Shown one piece after another: positions 27,797 to 40,674 of a DNA stretch of 64,000 bases (the stretch's first letter is position 1; the number at the start of each line of letters is the position of its first letter). The notes beneath the pieces were generated by a model. It saw only the letters and a list, made by a program, of their open reading frames with translations. It was not told the origin of the DNA and did not search any database. The DNA is taken from contig OY741270.1 in NCBI GenBank assembly GCA_963514095.1, forward strand, positions 26,789,571-26,853,570, given 5' to 3'. Both the position numbers and the translations under genes were made by a program. Source of the DNA: Eutrigla gurnardus. Its lineage: Eukaryota > Chordata > Actinopteri > Perciformes > Triglidae.

Positions 27797-29048
27797 TTAA
27801 AGCTACTGCAAGGAGTTTGAATTTTTTTTAAAAACTCTCACTTTCCTGCAGCAGCTCTGATACTCGGACCTGCGTAGTCCTGGTTCTGGTTCTCGAGTGC
27901 CCCCCCTTTCCACCAGGGTGTCGGTGTTGACTCCCAGAGGAGCTGCTGCTCACATTAGCTGGATAAATATGAAATAAATAAATGTATGAAAAGTACAGCG
28001 CCAACGCGATATTTTTGTAAATAGACAACAAACATTACTAATAATTACTTTATTTTTGTAAAAACATGAAATATTACCATCAAGGCCACAGTCATTGGTG
28101 GTTGGTTGACTATAAACATGGTAACATATTAGCTCACTAGCGCTAGATACAAATATGATTTCTTTATATGGTCAATTAGGGAAATGTGTCTATAATGAAG
28201 TTATTGATTTCTTTTGAAAGGAACCAATTTGTTAAAATGCTGCAAAGTTTGAGAATCACTTCAAACAATCTCATGACTTTAATATAATAAATGTAAATCA
28301 TTGGAAGAGTTTAAGAGGTTAAACTGCTACATCTCATTCATCTTTGGGGTTTTCTCGCTCGGCTTCCTGTGGCTTCATATCTCAGCTCCTACCGGGACGA
28401 GAGTTTATCTAATATAGAGGAAGATTGATTCAGAGAAGGTTGACCTTGTTGTTCCCTCCTCGTTCCTCCAGCCAAACACTCAATCTTTGCACCTGCTCGC
28501 CACGCCACGGGCTACAGTCGAAGGGATGCACGGCCTGGAATAAATGTAAAGCAGGAGGTCAAACCTTTTGTTTGAGGCCGGAACATTACGTTGACCCTGA
28601 TAACTACGGAGAAGGAATGTTTAGGTGGAGCCTCCAGACTCCATGCAGGGCTTCAGTCCTCCACAGAATGAAACTGCTCTCATAAGCCGGTGAATGGAAA
28701 TCCATTGGCAGGCCGTGCAACGTTTATAGCGCTTCGATGCGGCCCAGAGGCCATTGGAAGACGTTCCACAGTCATTTCTGTATAATTAGGAATTTATCAA
28801 GGGACCCGCTTTAACATCACAAGACACTACGTCGGTTGCCAGCCCGGGAGGTTGGGCAACCGCGATGTACTGTCGAGAATTACAGTGTAAAAACACAGTG
28901 TGTGTGTGTGTGTGTACACACACAGGACCCCAGGCTGTGAACAGTGATCATAATTTCATGGCATGTTTCAGTGTATTATGTATGTGTGTGTGTGACGACA
29001 GAATGTGTAGCCATTAAATGTCAGAGGAGTCGAGGTCTCAGGCTGGCA

Positions 29049-29049
29049 A

Positions 29050-29080
<31 letters not shown>

Positions 29081-29128
29081 GACACACACACACTCACACA
29101 CTCACACACACACACACTCACACATACA
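29049..29128 (+). repeat. interrupted (CA)n repeat
   Basis: CA units broken several times by CTCACA and CTGACA. Confidence 0.93.
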
Positions 29129-30313
29129 CTCACTCAGCCCCCTCCAGAGAAAATCCATGTCCCTGGCTATTTTTAGATGTTTGTGTCTCTTCCTTATGCC
29201 GTCCACTTCTCAATCAGTGATGACTTTCTGTCTCTGCAGCAAATCAAATGCACCCCCCACTGCCAACCAATCACACACACACACACACTTGTCATCATAT
29301 ACACAGGCAGTGTGGACCCATGTTGACATAATGCATTTCCTATCGATGGTTCCCAACCCCCCCCCCCCCCCGATACAAAGCAGAGTTATGTATTATTTAT
29401 GTCCAATTGTGTTTTTCTCTTCTCTGATTGTTTCTATTTGATTCCCTTTTAGAGCCCCGCGGCGGTGAAACCATAAAATATTTCACAATATTAGAAAGTA
29501 AATAAGATTTTGAGCAGCAGAATTTAAAATCTTCCACTGTAATCACATTGCGACCACACATTCACGTTCATATTTATTCATTATGTAGATATTATTGATT
29601 GATTATTGATTGCCCCCTAAAGGCTACATACTGTACTATTTAAGGGAGGGGACGAGTTAAGTACCAGGCCAAAATGTCCTCACTTTCCAAAGTGTCCTCA
29701 CTCTCAAGGTCCAAAGCCCTAACGGTCCCCACAGAGTCTAATAACATGCATGCAAACACACACACGCCTCCCCTCCCCCACACCGCTGCTCCCACTGTAA
29801 CTGTGGAAGTGGTTGACGTCCACAGAACGCACAAAACGACATCATGCAGGAACATTTGCACCAACTCACAAATGTGCTCTCCATTGCTTGATTAGAGATC
29901 CACTGAGGCGTGCCACAGGGTTGTGTTTTTTCTTTTTCCTCCCCCTATTCGTTTCCCTCCTCCGTTCATGTCTGAACTCATAGAAGTGGGTGTAGTAACT
30001 GTGTGGAGCAGAAGAACGGCTGACTAATGTGTGTAACGTGCTGTGGGTTGGTGAGCTGCCCAACGTAACAAGGGTAGGGTAGCCACCAAAACCTTACCGA
30101 CAGGTGTGGAAATATGACGAATGTGTGTTAAGCTACAAAACTATTCATTTAATTGTATATGTCCTAATGGCAGGATGATCTAGTATTTATAGAGAATGGA
30201 TGTATTTTGAAGGGTCCACTTGAAATAGGTGTTGCTAGATGCTTTGTGACGTATGCTCGATACCTGCAAGCTTATTGTTGACTTGCTGTAGCAGGCTAAG
30301 AGCTAACGCACTA

Positions 30314-30446
30314 GCCAGCCAGGAACATGCTAGCTAGGCAGGAACATGCTAGCCAGCCAGGAACATGCTAGCTAGGCAGGAACATGCTAGCTAGGCAGGA
30401 ACATGCTAGCCAGCCAGGAACATGCTAGCTAGGCAGGAACATGCTA
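30314..30446 (+). repeat. 19-bp minisatellite, 7 copies in two variants
   Basis: The units are GCCAGCCAGGAACATGCTA (A) and GCTAGGCAGGAACATGCTA (B), in the order A-B-A-B-B-A-B. The total of 133 bp is exactly 7 x 19. Confidence 0.95.
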
Positions 30447-32070
30447 GCGCTCGTCAGACGGAAGGCCAGAAAAAAATGTCAGCATTGTATGTTTCTGCAA
30501 AACCTCTGGATGTGTTGAATGTCTCCTGATTAAGGTTAGAAAAAAGTTAGAAAACTAGCATGAATTAATAACAACCGCACTTAGCAGCTGTTCTTACATA
30601 ACGTTATGCAACAAGCGTAAGTTTAATTTCATGCGGGGACACAAACGGGGGTCTCCTGGGTGAAAATCCACCCTTAGTTGACCATGTACTTCTTGAACTC
30701 CTTATTCTAACTTTCAATAACGGTCATTCAACGTGACTTGCTCATTTGCTGTGATGGAATGCAGTTTTTCTACTATATTCGAGAACCTCTCTTCTCTTTT
30801 CTGGGCCGTTTCGTTCAGACTCTGAACTGCGATCAGTGTCTTCTTGCATCAGAATGCGTATCTTGGACGTGGACGTACAATCCGAGTGAAAACGTAAAAA
30901 CCTTTTCAACAAAATGCGCCGACATCTTGTGATAAAGTAGCAAAAAAAAGTGTTGCTCTGTAGCCAACTCCCTGCAGACGAAAGAGCGTTTTCTGCATCA
31001 ATAACGTATCACATGGAGCCCCTCTGGACCGTATCATGACCTTTGTGTTTGCTTTGTAAATTGGGATTTGTGCAATGGAGGTCAAACGTCTCGGTACAGT
31101 GTCGTTGGAGATGCAGTCATGGAGCGTTTCGGCGTCCAGAGTGAGGAAGGAGATCATATTTGACCTTTTTCTTTATCTCGTCTGGCAACTTTGATTCTAT
31201 AACCACAAACAGTGTAGAGACGAGATCTTCTATCAAATCTATATTCCAACCAAAACAACACAGCAGCTCATTTAACCGATTAACAAACTTCAACCAGAAA
31301 AAAATCATTAATTTGTGAAATCAGCCTCTGAACTATTTCAGTGGAGTGAATTCCTTCAGCTGTGTGGAACATTTCTGTATCTTAATACATGAAAGTAGAC
31401 TTTAGACCTGCAGCTACAGATACGAAGAAATAAAGTTCTGAAGAAGTAAAGTCTGAAAAGAGACTATGAAAGCCTTCCAGGAATGTCTTTTCTCGTATAG
31501 TTGTTTAGCAAAAAAGAAAAGTCTTGTCTGAAGGTCCCCTGTCTAGATGTCTTGGTTTTTCAGTCTAATGGATATTAACATGTATTAATGTGTGTTTTGT
31601 CAGTTACCTCAACGTTTCAAACACGAGGCGCAGTTATCTGGGCTACGTTTGAATAAACTTTAATGTTTAAATGCTTATTAATGCTAATGTTCATTATTTA
31701 AACATTACTAGAAAATCAAACCGACAATTTAAAACAAAAAGGACAATCCCCACCCTAGAAGGAATCATGACAGTCACATGACCACGACCCCCAGAGTCTA
31801 GTCTAGTTCTGCTTTCTATTTCTGGAGCATCAACAGTTTTGCCTCGTCTCTGCACATGACAAGACGGGTTACGCGTTATTATTTCAGAGCGCTACATTTT
31901 TAAGATCCGCGATGCAGAGAGGAGCTCGCCGGTCTCCCGAGTCCTTCATACATGATGCTGTTTGTCATCTGGCTGCAGGCGGTTTGACTTGGCCGGCTCT
32001 CTCAGCCTCACAGACCCGCGGCCCCGACACCCAGAATAGCCCTCGCTGCATTTCTTGTCCTCGGCCCAGA

Positions 32071-32730
32071 CCTCCACCACCAGAACCTCCACCACCAGCA
32101 CCTCCACCAACACCTCCACCGCCACCACCTACAACACCAACACCACCTCCTCCTCCACCACAATCACCACAATCACCAACACCTCCACCACCAACACCTA
32201 CAACACCACCAACACCTCCACCACCGCAACCACCTCCACCAACACCACCTCCACCAACACCACCACCTCCTCCACCACAATCACCAACACCTCCACCACC
32301 AACACCACCACCACTACCACCAACACCTACAACACCACCAACACCTCCACCACCGCAACCACCTCCACCAACACCTCCTCCACCACCAGCACCTCCACCA
32401 ACACCTCCTCCACCACCAGCACCTACAACACCAACACCACCTTCTCCACCACCACCACCACAATCACCAACACCTCCACCACAATCACCACCTCCACCAA
32501 CACCACCACCACCTACAACACCACAATCACCACCTCCACCACCACAATCACCACCTCCATCACCACCGCCACCTCCACCAACACCACCTCCACCACTACC
32601 ACCACCACCTCCACCACCAGCACCTCCACCACCAGCACCTACAATACCAACACCACCTTCTCCACCACCACCACCACAATCACCAACACCTCCACCACCA
32701 CCACCTCCACCACCTTCTCCTCCACCACCA
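32071..32730 (+). repeat. CCA/CCT-rich repeat block (660 bp)
   Basis: Imperfect triplets of CCA, CCT, ACA and CAA run for 660 bp with very few G on the plus strand. All plus-strand frames stay open here because the block lacks stop codons, giving a false polyproline frame (31912-32892). Longer units are duplicated inside the block: a segment near 32421-32490 recurs near 32635-32704, and one near 32190-32247 recurs near 32317-32374. Confidence 0.93.
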
Positions 32731-34696
32731 GGGTGCTGCTCCAGCTCTCCTGACTCCATCCTCCATTACTCCCCTCTCTTCCTCCTCTCTTGTCACCACC
32801 TATCAGACACTTCCATCTCTGAGTGTTTTATTGCATTGTGTCCTTGTAGAGGAGGACCTTTGGGCCAGCTCCAGACATCCAAAAAAATATAGCTCAACCC
32901 CCCCCCCCCCCCCCCCCCCCTCGCCTGCTTGCTTTGCTCTTGGCTCAGGAAATATGGAGCATGGCTGTCTGCCCCCCCCCCCCCCCCCCCCTTTCCCTTA
33001 CCTTTAACTGTCCTCCCCATTTTTTCATCTCCTCCTTTTGTCTTTTTCTCCTTCAGCACCGGCAGTCGGTATGTTTTTATGGAGACAGTGTTGCAAGGAT
33101 GCATGACAAGTGAAAGCGACCAGATCCACTGCTCTCCCCCCCCCCCCTCCCCGCCACACAGCCGGGCCTCTCTGTGTAGATCACTGACAGCCTCTCCAGA
33201 AAATACATTTTATTCTCAGCCGTGTCCCCCGTGTCCTCAGTATTTCCCGAGGACGTTTTTTCTGTCCAAATTCTGAGTCTGACCTTCGTTTGAATTATAT
33301 TGGGAAATCTTTTTTATTGTGTGATTCAACCCGCTTCACTTCAGATGTGAGGTATTCGCTGCAAAGCACGAGGTGATTTAAATCACACAACTGATGATTA
33401 TTTGCATCATCTTCGATTTACTGTTGCAGCTCTTAAATAGAAAAAATATAAATATTTTTTTCTGTAAATAAACTGAACTAAAGGTGCTCTGTCCTTGAGG
33501 TGTTGGATGCATTTCCTTCCTCATAAAACACTACAAAGCTGAATTTACTTTAAAAAAAGTGTTTTTGGGAATCTGTGATGTGAAACCATTGGTAGGAATG
33601 TGTCTCCCACATGTGTACATTCATATTTTAAAGCTCATTCACAGGACAAACGAACATTGCTCTATAAAAAATATCTATATAATGACATGAAATGGTGAAA
33701 CATGTTTGAAACGCTGCGTGTTTGCCCTAAAAAGATTCAGTTGACAATAAAGCTAGAAGAAAAGAAGGGAATCTTCATATTTCAGACACTAGAATGAATG
33801 ACATTTTACTTGAATAAATTACACACAGAACATAGCAAGCCAATGGGGGGATGTGTGATCATTGCTGCCAAATCAGGACTGCAAGTGATCTCCTTCAGGG
33901 TCCCGTTGCTGTTCGTCTATGGGGCGACGGGGACGCCGCTGTTGTTGGCGTGTTTGGGCTGAAGGGCCTCGGGAAGCGAGCTGATCTCCTCCCTTCCTCC
34001 ACCTGCATCCACCGCTGAGCTTTCTGTGCAGACGGAGCAATAGACTGTGTTTCAGCTGCCGGGACCCTTTATTCCCTCCAGGTTTCATCGTACTGTTCGT
34101 GAATGAATAGAAACCAACAGAAAGTTGTTGTTTTTTTTGTTAAAGGAAAGTGGCGGCGTGGTGTCATCACGTGTCGCGTTTTAAAAGAGAGGAGCCCGGC
34201 CGCTGAAAGGGGTTTTTGTATCCATGACAACAGGGAAGAGCGAGAGCAGCAAATGGGAGCGGGTCCGGGTGCATTAGATATTCCAGCCTGAGAATGTGAG
34301 AGATGTACGGGGAGGGGGGGGGATCAGGGAGGTGTCTTGTCAAGTAACCACTAGGTGAGCTTGTGAGAGATTTACTGTTCCCACGGAGACGCAGAGTGGA
34401 GGGGAGGGGGGACAGCTGCAGTCCTGCCTTTGGAATTCGGATGATGCACCTCCTTGTCCAGCTCCGTGTTCCCATGATTCCTCTCGACGGAGGTATTAAT
34501 AAACCTGGCTGGATCCTCGCCACGAGCTACACGTCTGCCAGTCGCACCTCGCTGCGAGGCGTCACCTTTCCATCTGTCTGCGTGGCGTATCTTGTTATAA
34601 CCCCGACCAGACGTCCGCCACCTGTGTCCTCTAACTGATATTGTGGAGTCATATAATATTTTATTGATCATTCTGTAGCGGTGACCTCTAATTGTC

Positions 34697-34733
<37 letters not shown>

Positions 34734-34944
34734 TCCTCTGACAGTAAATAACAGGGGAGAGGTGTGACATCACACGCTGGTTTCTAACTGGTTGTTTTGA
34801 AGCCAAGATCAAAAGGAGCAGCTGAAAGTGAAGCTCAGTGTCGTGATGTGACTAATGATTATCTTCATTATCCATTAAAATGTCAGAAAATAGGCAACAA
34901 CAAAAAAGGTGACTTCTGAAAATGATTTGTTTTGGACCGTGCAC
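32731..34944. other. non-coding intron sequence
   Basis: Long polyC runs lie at 32899-32920 and 32972-32990, and a (CA)n tract at about 34698-34728. I see no gene. Confidence 0.5.
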
Positions 34945-35440
34945 CACGGCAGGAAGTAGTTTGGCTCACATGTAGCATGGCAGGAAGTAGTTTGGCTCAC
35001 ATGTAGCATGGCAGGAAGTAGTTTGGCTCACATGTAGCATGGCAGGAAGTAGTTAAGCTCACGTGTAGCACGGCAGGAAGTATTCTAGCTCACATGTAGC
35101 ATGGCAGGAAGTAGTTAAGCTCACGTGTAGCACGGCAGGAAGTATTCTAGCTCACATGTAGCATGGCAGGAAGTAGTTTAGCTCACGTGTAGCACGGCAG
35201 GACGTATTCTAGCTCACATGTAGCATGGCAGGAAGTAGTTTGGCTCACATGTAGCACGGCAGGAAGTAGTTTAGCTCACGTGTAGCACGGCAGCAAGTAG
35301 TCTAGCTCACATGTAGCATGGCAGGAAGTAGTGTGGCTCACATGTAGCATGGCAGGAAGTAGTTTGGCTCACATGTAGCATGGCAGGAAGTATTTTGGCT
35401 CACATGTAGCACGGCAGGAAGTAGTTTGGCTCACATGTAG
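34945..35440 (+). repeat. 31-bp minisatellite, 16 copies
   Basis: The unit is CATGGCAGGAAGTAGTTTGG plus CTCACATGTAG. The array length of 496 bp equals 16 x 31 exactly, with no length variation seen. Copies differ at a few sites, chiefly CACATG versus CACGTG, GTAGTTTGG versus GTATTCTAG, and CATGG versus CACGG. Confidence 0.95.
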
Positions 35441-37883
35441 CACATCTGACATTCATGCAGAGCTCCCCTTCTTCAGTTAACATTTAGGTTTTTATTAACC
35501 TCGGCTACGACCTTTTCTTAACCTTGACTATTTCACATCTCACCGTAACCGTGTTTCATTTGCTTTACCCACAATCCCTCTGTGACGTTAACCAGACTGT
35601 AGCTGGCACATACAGATATAGGAAAAACATGTAAAACATTTACATAATCCAGGATTATGTACTAGAAATAACATGTTGGTTTTACATATTTTTAGAGAAA
35701 GTTTGGGAAGTTTTGGCTAACAGAGAGCGACAACACAAAGAGCCCGAATATCGGTAATTATTAAAATTCGAGATGAACTCAATCATCTCAGCCGTCTCGA
35801 ACAAACTCCACGCCTGCTGTTTCTTAAAATTAAACTTCTTTTTGCAGCCGTCGTGTGAATGTTTGCTATTTAGTTAAATTAATGTTAATGTCACTAATGA
35901 ATCATCATTAACATCGACTCAAAGTCTGTCTTTCATTTGTAATACTTTCTAAATCACCGTCTGTCGCCCGCTCTGATTGGACGGCAGCTGTAACACAAGA
36001 GTGATTGTGAATTGATTAATTTTAGTGTAGAAGCATGAACGCCACACAAATCAATCTCTCTCAACAAGAAACAAACTTCTAAAATGACTTCCAATGTGAT
36101 CGCACCCTTCATGAGCTGCTCAAGGGCACTCCGGCAGGGAAACCAGGGCTTGAATTTGGCTTTAATGGAGCATAACAAGGATTATTTCCACCAGGGCTTC
36201 TATATATATTGGTGCATTTCTGACTGTAGCACATATATCTCTTTATTCTCTCTTTCTGGGCCGAGAGTCCAGACCGGGATTCTTTGGCAGACATGTTTTA
36301 TTCAAACACCGGCGCACTAACTCGGCGCTTTTGCAGCCGCAGCTTCTTCTTTTTTTTTGCATGCAGCTCGACCTCGGCCGGCAGATTAGCCACGTGGAGG
36401 GTTTGGGTTTATGTAACACCGATGCCGATTTCACTTCCTTGTTTATGAAAGTTTCGGCTCTTTGTCGGCCGGTCGAGTTGGTTTGGTTTGTTTTGCCTCG
36501 CTGGATGTGGGTGCGGAATATTAAATCTGATTCGATTTTGTCATAAGATTGGCAAGAAATCATTGACAAATGTGTTTACTGGCTTTTTTTTCCTTCTGTG
36601 ATTGCCGAGGAAAAGCAATAATCAGGACTATAATGAGCGCGGCACATAATCCCTGCGCTTGGTGACAGAAACCAGGCCTGCTTAATTAAAGCACTGATTT
36701 CCCACGAGGCACTGGGGCCCTTTTTTTCTTCTCCTTCCTGTCTTTATTGGCTCGACTTTTATTTGGGATTTTGAGTGGAGGCGTTGCCGAGATCTGACTC
36801 GGCTGAAACAGTGGGCTTTTATCGATGACTCGCTCTGTTGTTCCGCGTCACGTTCTCTCGTCCGTAATGAGTTTCTCGGCCTCCGTGCCGGCCGCTTCAC
36901 TTTTTCAGGAACAGAAACTCTTCGTCGAGGCCTCCGCAGTGCAGTGAGAATAAAAAAGTAAAAGTGTGGCGTTTAAAAAGCCGTGAGTAAAATGCAGCTT
37001 CGGAAGGATCCGTAGATGAAGGGAAGAGATGGACGGGAAACTTTCTGGAGACTTTAGAAAGGTTGTGTTTAGTTCAAAGCAGAGAAAAAGCCCACGGGCC
37101 GGAGTCAGAGGCAGCAGGCGCTTTAGACGCAGGATCACAAAGGTCAGATTTAATTGCAGCACTTTTAGCTGCTCGCCTGGACTCCATAAGTCTACCTAGA
37201 TTTAGTAGAAAATCTCCAAAAAAGGAGGAGAATCCGAAAAGCCGAGAGGTTCGAGGGTCAATCGGCGCCGACGGCCGATGTGGTGCTCCTTCTAAGCGGT
37301 GACACGGTATTATTTAGTGTGAGGAGACCAGAGCAGTAAATCTGCTGTCGGAGAGGAGGCGTCGGGGAAAATGGAGAGGAGGCGGCTGAAGCAAATATCA
37401 GCCGCAGTGTGTTCGTTGGCGGCACAACAGAGAGAAAGAAACACTCTCCATCTCCATCTCTGCACCACCTCCACTTCCATGTCTCACATCTCTTCATCTC
37501 TTCCTCCATCTGCTCCGGACTCCAGGCAGCGGAGGTGTGAACCCTCTAATCGCATTTTAGTGGGATTCAGCCGAAACACAACATGATGCAGTTTCAACCT
37601 CATGTCGGCTTATTGCGTTGAATTTCATGTCCTTTTTTTATTTTGGAGGGGGGGTTCATGTTAATTTGACCCTTCAAAGCAAGAAAGGAAGAAGAGAGGA
37701 GGGTGCAACATCTCTGCAACAAGAAGTAAAGTTATCAAAAAACGCTACAAGGAAGAGTTGTTCATTTTGGGAGAAAACGCTGTATTGGCGTTCTTGCAGA
37801 GTCGGATGAGCCGATCGATACGACTCTTGTGTCTGTTTCACCTCAGATCCAACCGATATCGCAGCGTGTAAGTGTGCACACAC

Positions 37884-38058
37884 GTGTGTGTGTGTGTGTG
37901 TGTGTGTGCGTGCACGCCATCTGCACTGTCACACCCTCTGTGTCGACGCCACCCTCCGCTGCACCGGCAGCAGGACCGTCCCTGTAAACACCGCACTGTG
38001 ATTTGTGTTTGTGTGCACAGCAGGTGTTTGATTGTGTCCACATCACTCCCCACACACA

Positions 38059-38095
<37 letters not shown>
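37884..38095 (+). repeat. GT and CA tracts in opposite sense
   Basis: A GT tract at 37884-37908 and a CA tract at about 38050-38095 are separated by about 140 bp of other sequence. Confidence 0.9.
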
Positions 38096-38099
<4 letters not shown>

Positions 38100-38230
38100 T
38101 ATTCAGCGTGGCTTTTCGAGCTTCCACGGTGGCTGCAGCCAGATGTCGGGATAGATGGATGAATTATTGATGACGCTCATAAACAAATGTAAATGCTGCT
38201 TAATGTTCCCCACACGTGAGGCAGTAATTG

Positions 38231-38334
<104 letters not shown>

Positions 38335-38650
38335 GCAGGTGCACGTGTGTCGATGAGGACGTACTTATAAATACAGGTTAGAATCTGCATGTGAGGAGGA
38401 GATGGAAACTGTTGGTCGCTGAAGTGTTTGTCCACGTTTTAGTATTTCATTATTTACACACGCCTTTATATTAAATCGTTTTTTTGGGGCTCGCAGCTTC
38501 GTCGTTTGGTTCACTCTGTCATTCTCATCATCAGCACCGTTTCCAGATGCAGGAAGCAGCGTTCGCTTCCTGCCCGGCAACAAGGAGCAGACAGAGAAAT
38601 GTGTGGAGAAATCAGCAGCTAATTGAGTTGTGGATTTAGGAAAGTGCTGC

Positions 38651-38776
38651 ATATTATACTTGTACTACATACTATACTTGTACTACATGTTATACTTGTA
38701 CTACATATTATACTTGTACTACATATTATACGTGTACTACATATTATACTTGTACTACATACTATACTTCTACTAC
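38651..38776 (+). repeat. 18-bp minisatellite, 7 copies
   Basis: The unit is ATATTATACTTGTACTAC with single-base variants (ATAC, ATGT, CGTG, TTCT). The 126-bp array equals 7 x 18 exactly. Confidence 0.93.
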
Positions 38777-39173
38777 ATTATACGTCTTTTGTACCATTTT
38801 CATGTCAGTAACTGTGCAGAGCCGAAGTTGCAGATTGATTGATGGATGGATGCCGTGATATTATTGGTTGACATCGCTTCGTACTGATGATTTAAACACG
38901 TGTCATATTTAGTTTCCAGGAAGACCTAAAATGGTTAAATAGTTTTTTTTGTATTTTTTATTTCAGCTCGACTTTAAGGCGATAACCTGTTAGCGTTGTG
39001 TTGACGGTTTGTTGTGCCGCCCCACAGTGGCCACAAAAACAAAAATCAATTACTGCAGGTTTAAAGAGCACACAGCAAATGAACTGTACTCATTGCACAG
39101 GAGGGGGGGGGGGGGAGGGGCAGGTTAATCAGCCATGTTGTTATGTGTACGTGTGGATGGTGGTGCAGCAATC

Positions 39174-39223
<50 letters not shown>

Positions 39224-39529
39224 CTTTCCTTCCTGCTGGAGAAACAAGGAGCTTTTTACTCTCAGACATCTCGCCCAGCGATCTGAGGGAAGCCCTGCCG
39301 GTGGGAGATGACGAGAGAGAAAGAGAGACGGCTTGTTCTGCTGTCTGTCGAGCGCTAACAGGATCTTATAGTAGACACCCCCCCCCCCCCCCCCCATTGT
39401 GACTCACATCCAGAACTACATACACACCGGCCAGAGGAAAGGGATTTCACTATGCATTACAGTACATTTTAATTCCTCTAGAGATGCTGGGGATTAATGG
39501 TGTTCATATACATGGTGTGTGTAGTAATA

Positions 39530-39532
<3 letters not shown>

Positions 39533-39578
<46 letters not shown>
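39533..39578 (+). repeat. (GT)n microsatellite
   Basis: Pure GT tract of about 23 units; a similar shorter tract lies at 39176-39211. Confidence 0.95.
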
Positions 39579-39581
<3 letters not shown>

Positions 39582-40554
39582 GACTGACACGCTACATGAT
39601 GTCACAGTGTTGGAAGAAACGAGCTGCTTCTTTTTGACTCGATACATGATGCATGAGCAGATATCCATAATGAATGCTGCTCCGCCACTTATTTTATTAG
39701 CTCAACCCAAATACTCCACTTAAATAACATGCGGGGAAAGTAGCAGGGGTTTTTTGCGGCCTCCCACGAGATGTCAGACACATAATAAAGTGTGTCATCC
39801 CTGTTTCAGGGCGTCACGCCGCCTCGTCTCCGGCGTCGGGTTTTTGTTGTCGTCTGCACGAGTCCAATTGAATTTCACAGCAATCCCTGGAGGAGACTTC
39901 TGGGTGCCTGCTGACCACTTAACTGCCTGCACTCGTCAATAACTCTTTAAAAAAGATCAATTAGGGCGATCAGTGGCGGGAGAGCGCCGCCGGGAGCCCG
40001 AGGTGCCGTATTGAGCCGTTTCCTGCGAGGTGATGTCACACGCGCTCCCCCTCCTCCAGACATTTCACTTCATTAAAGGGGCGTTCTCCTCAAACCGGAG
40101 CAATAAACCCGGCAATAAGCTGCCGCTCTTATCTGCCTCCTCCCGGCCCCTGAGAGAGGGGGGAGGGGAGGGGTCACGGTGGTCCGGCCTGCCGTCTCTC
40201 TGAAACACCCCGCCGTAAAAATCGATTTAGATAGCGACACTCTCTTTCATTTATCCTTCGCTCACCTTTTTTATTTTTTGTGCCCTTGTGAAATGTCCGT
40301 TTACACATCTCACCAGCTGATTGATGACACCGCCGCTTGTTTTCACCTCGCTGCGTTTCTTGTGTCGCCATGGTGAACGTGGTCGCCGTGACGCCGACCA
40401 CCTTTCACCTCCTGTGACCTTTTCTTCTCACGCTGATTATTAATCCTACTTACAGTGCACTTCCTGTGTCCCTTCATCGCAAATTAACCTTTCTCTTCTT
40501 CTCCCCCCCCCCCCCCCTTCCTGCCCCCCCCCCCCCCTGTTATTCCTCCCGCAG

Positions 40555-40661
40555 CAAACTAATTCACGTGAAAGTTATTGACGATGAGGAGTATGAGAAA
40601 AACAAGAACTTCTTCCTGGAGCTGGCCGAGCCTCGAATGGTAGACATGAGTCTGCAGAAAG
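40555..40661 (+). CDS. slc8a3: slc8a3 alternative exon A (CBD2 segment)
   Basis: This 107-nt exon has an acceptor at CCCGCAG|CAAA and a donor at AAAG|GTGCGG. It enters in phase 2 and leaves in phase 1. It encodes KLIHVKVIDDEEYEK followed by NKNFFLELAEPRMVDMSLQK (residues 379-413 of the joined fragment). This is the exon A version of the mutually exclusive A/B cassette of NCX genes, recognisable by VIDDEEYEKNK and PRMVDMS. In the family, exon A supplies acidic residues for CBD2 Ca2+ sites and tunes Ca2+ activation. The split codon joining it to the large exon reads TG|C (Cys), where mammalian NCX1 and NCX3 have Val. The donor is weak (GTGCGG), and a (CT)n tract starts 14 nt after the exon, fitting regulated splicing. 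Upstream are polyC-rich pyrimidine tracts at 40502-40538. Confidence 0.94.
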
Positions 40662-40673
40662 GTGCGGTACCCA

Positions 40674-40674
<1 letters not shown>

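Larger units (their letters stand above)
27801..32070. other. non-coding intron sequence
   Basis: Intron with a 19-bp minisatellite (30314-30446) and interrupted CA repeats (29049-29128). Otherwise it is unique-looking AT-rich sequence without recognisable genes. Confidence 0.55.

Noticed and set aside
31912..32892. Polyproline protein of 326 codons, and the glycine-rich frame on the other strand
   Set aside because: The CCA/CCT repeat has no stop codons, so several frames on both strands stay open. There is no conserved domain outside the repeat.
34945..35440. CRISPR-like array
   Set aside because: The units are directly adjacent with no unique spacers, and the context is a vertebrate intron. 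It is a minisatellite.
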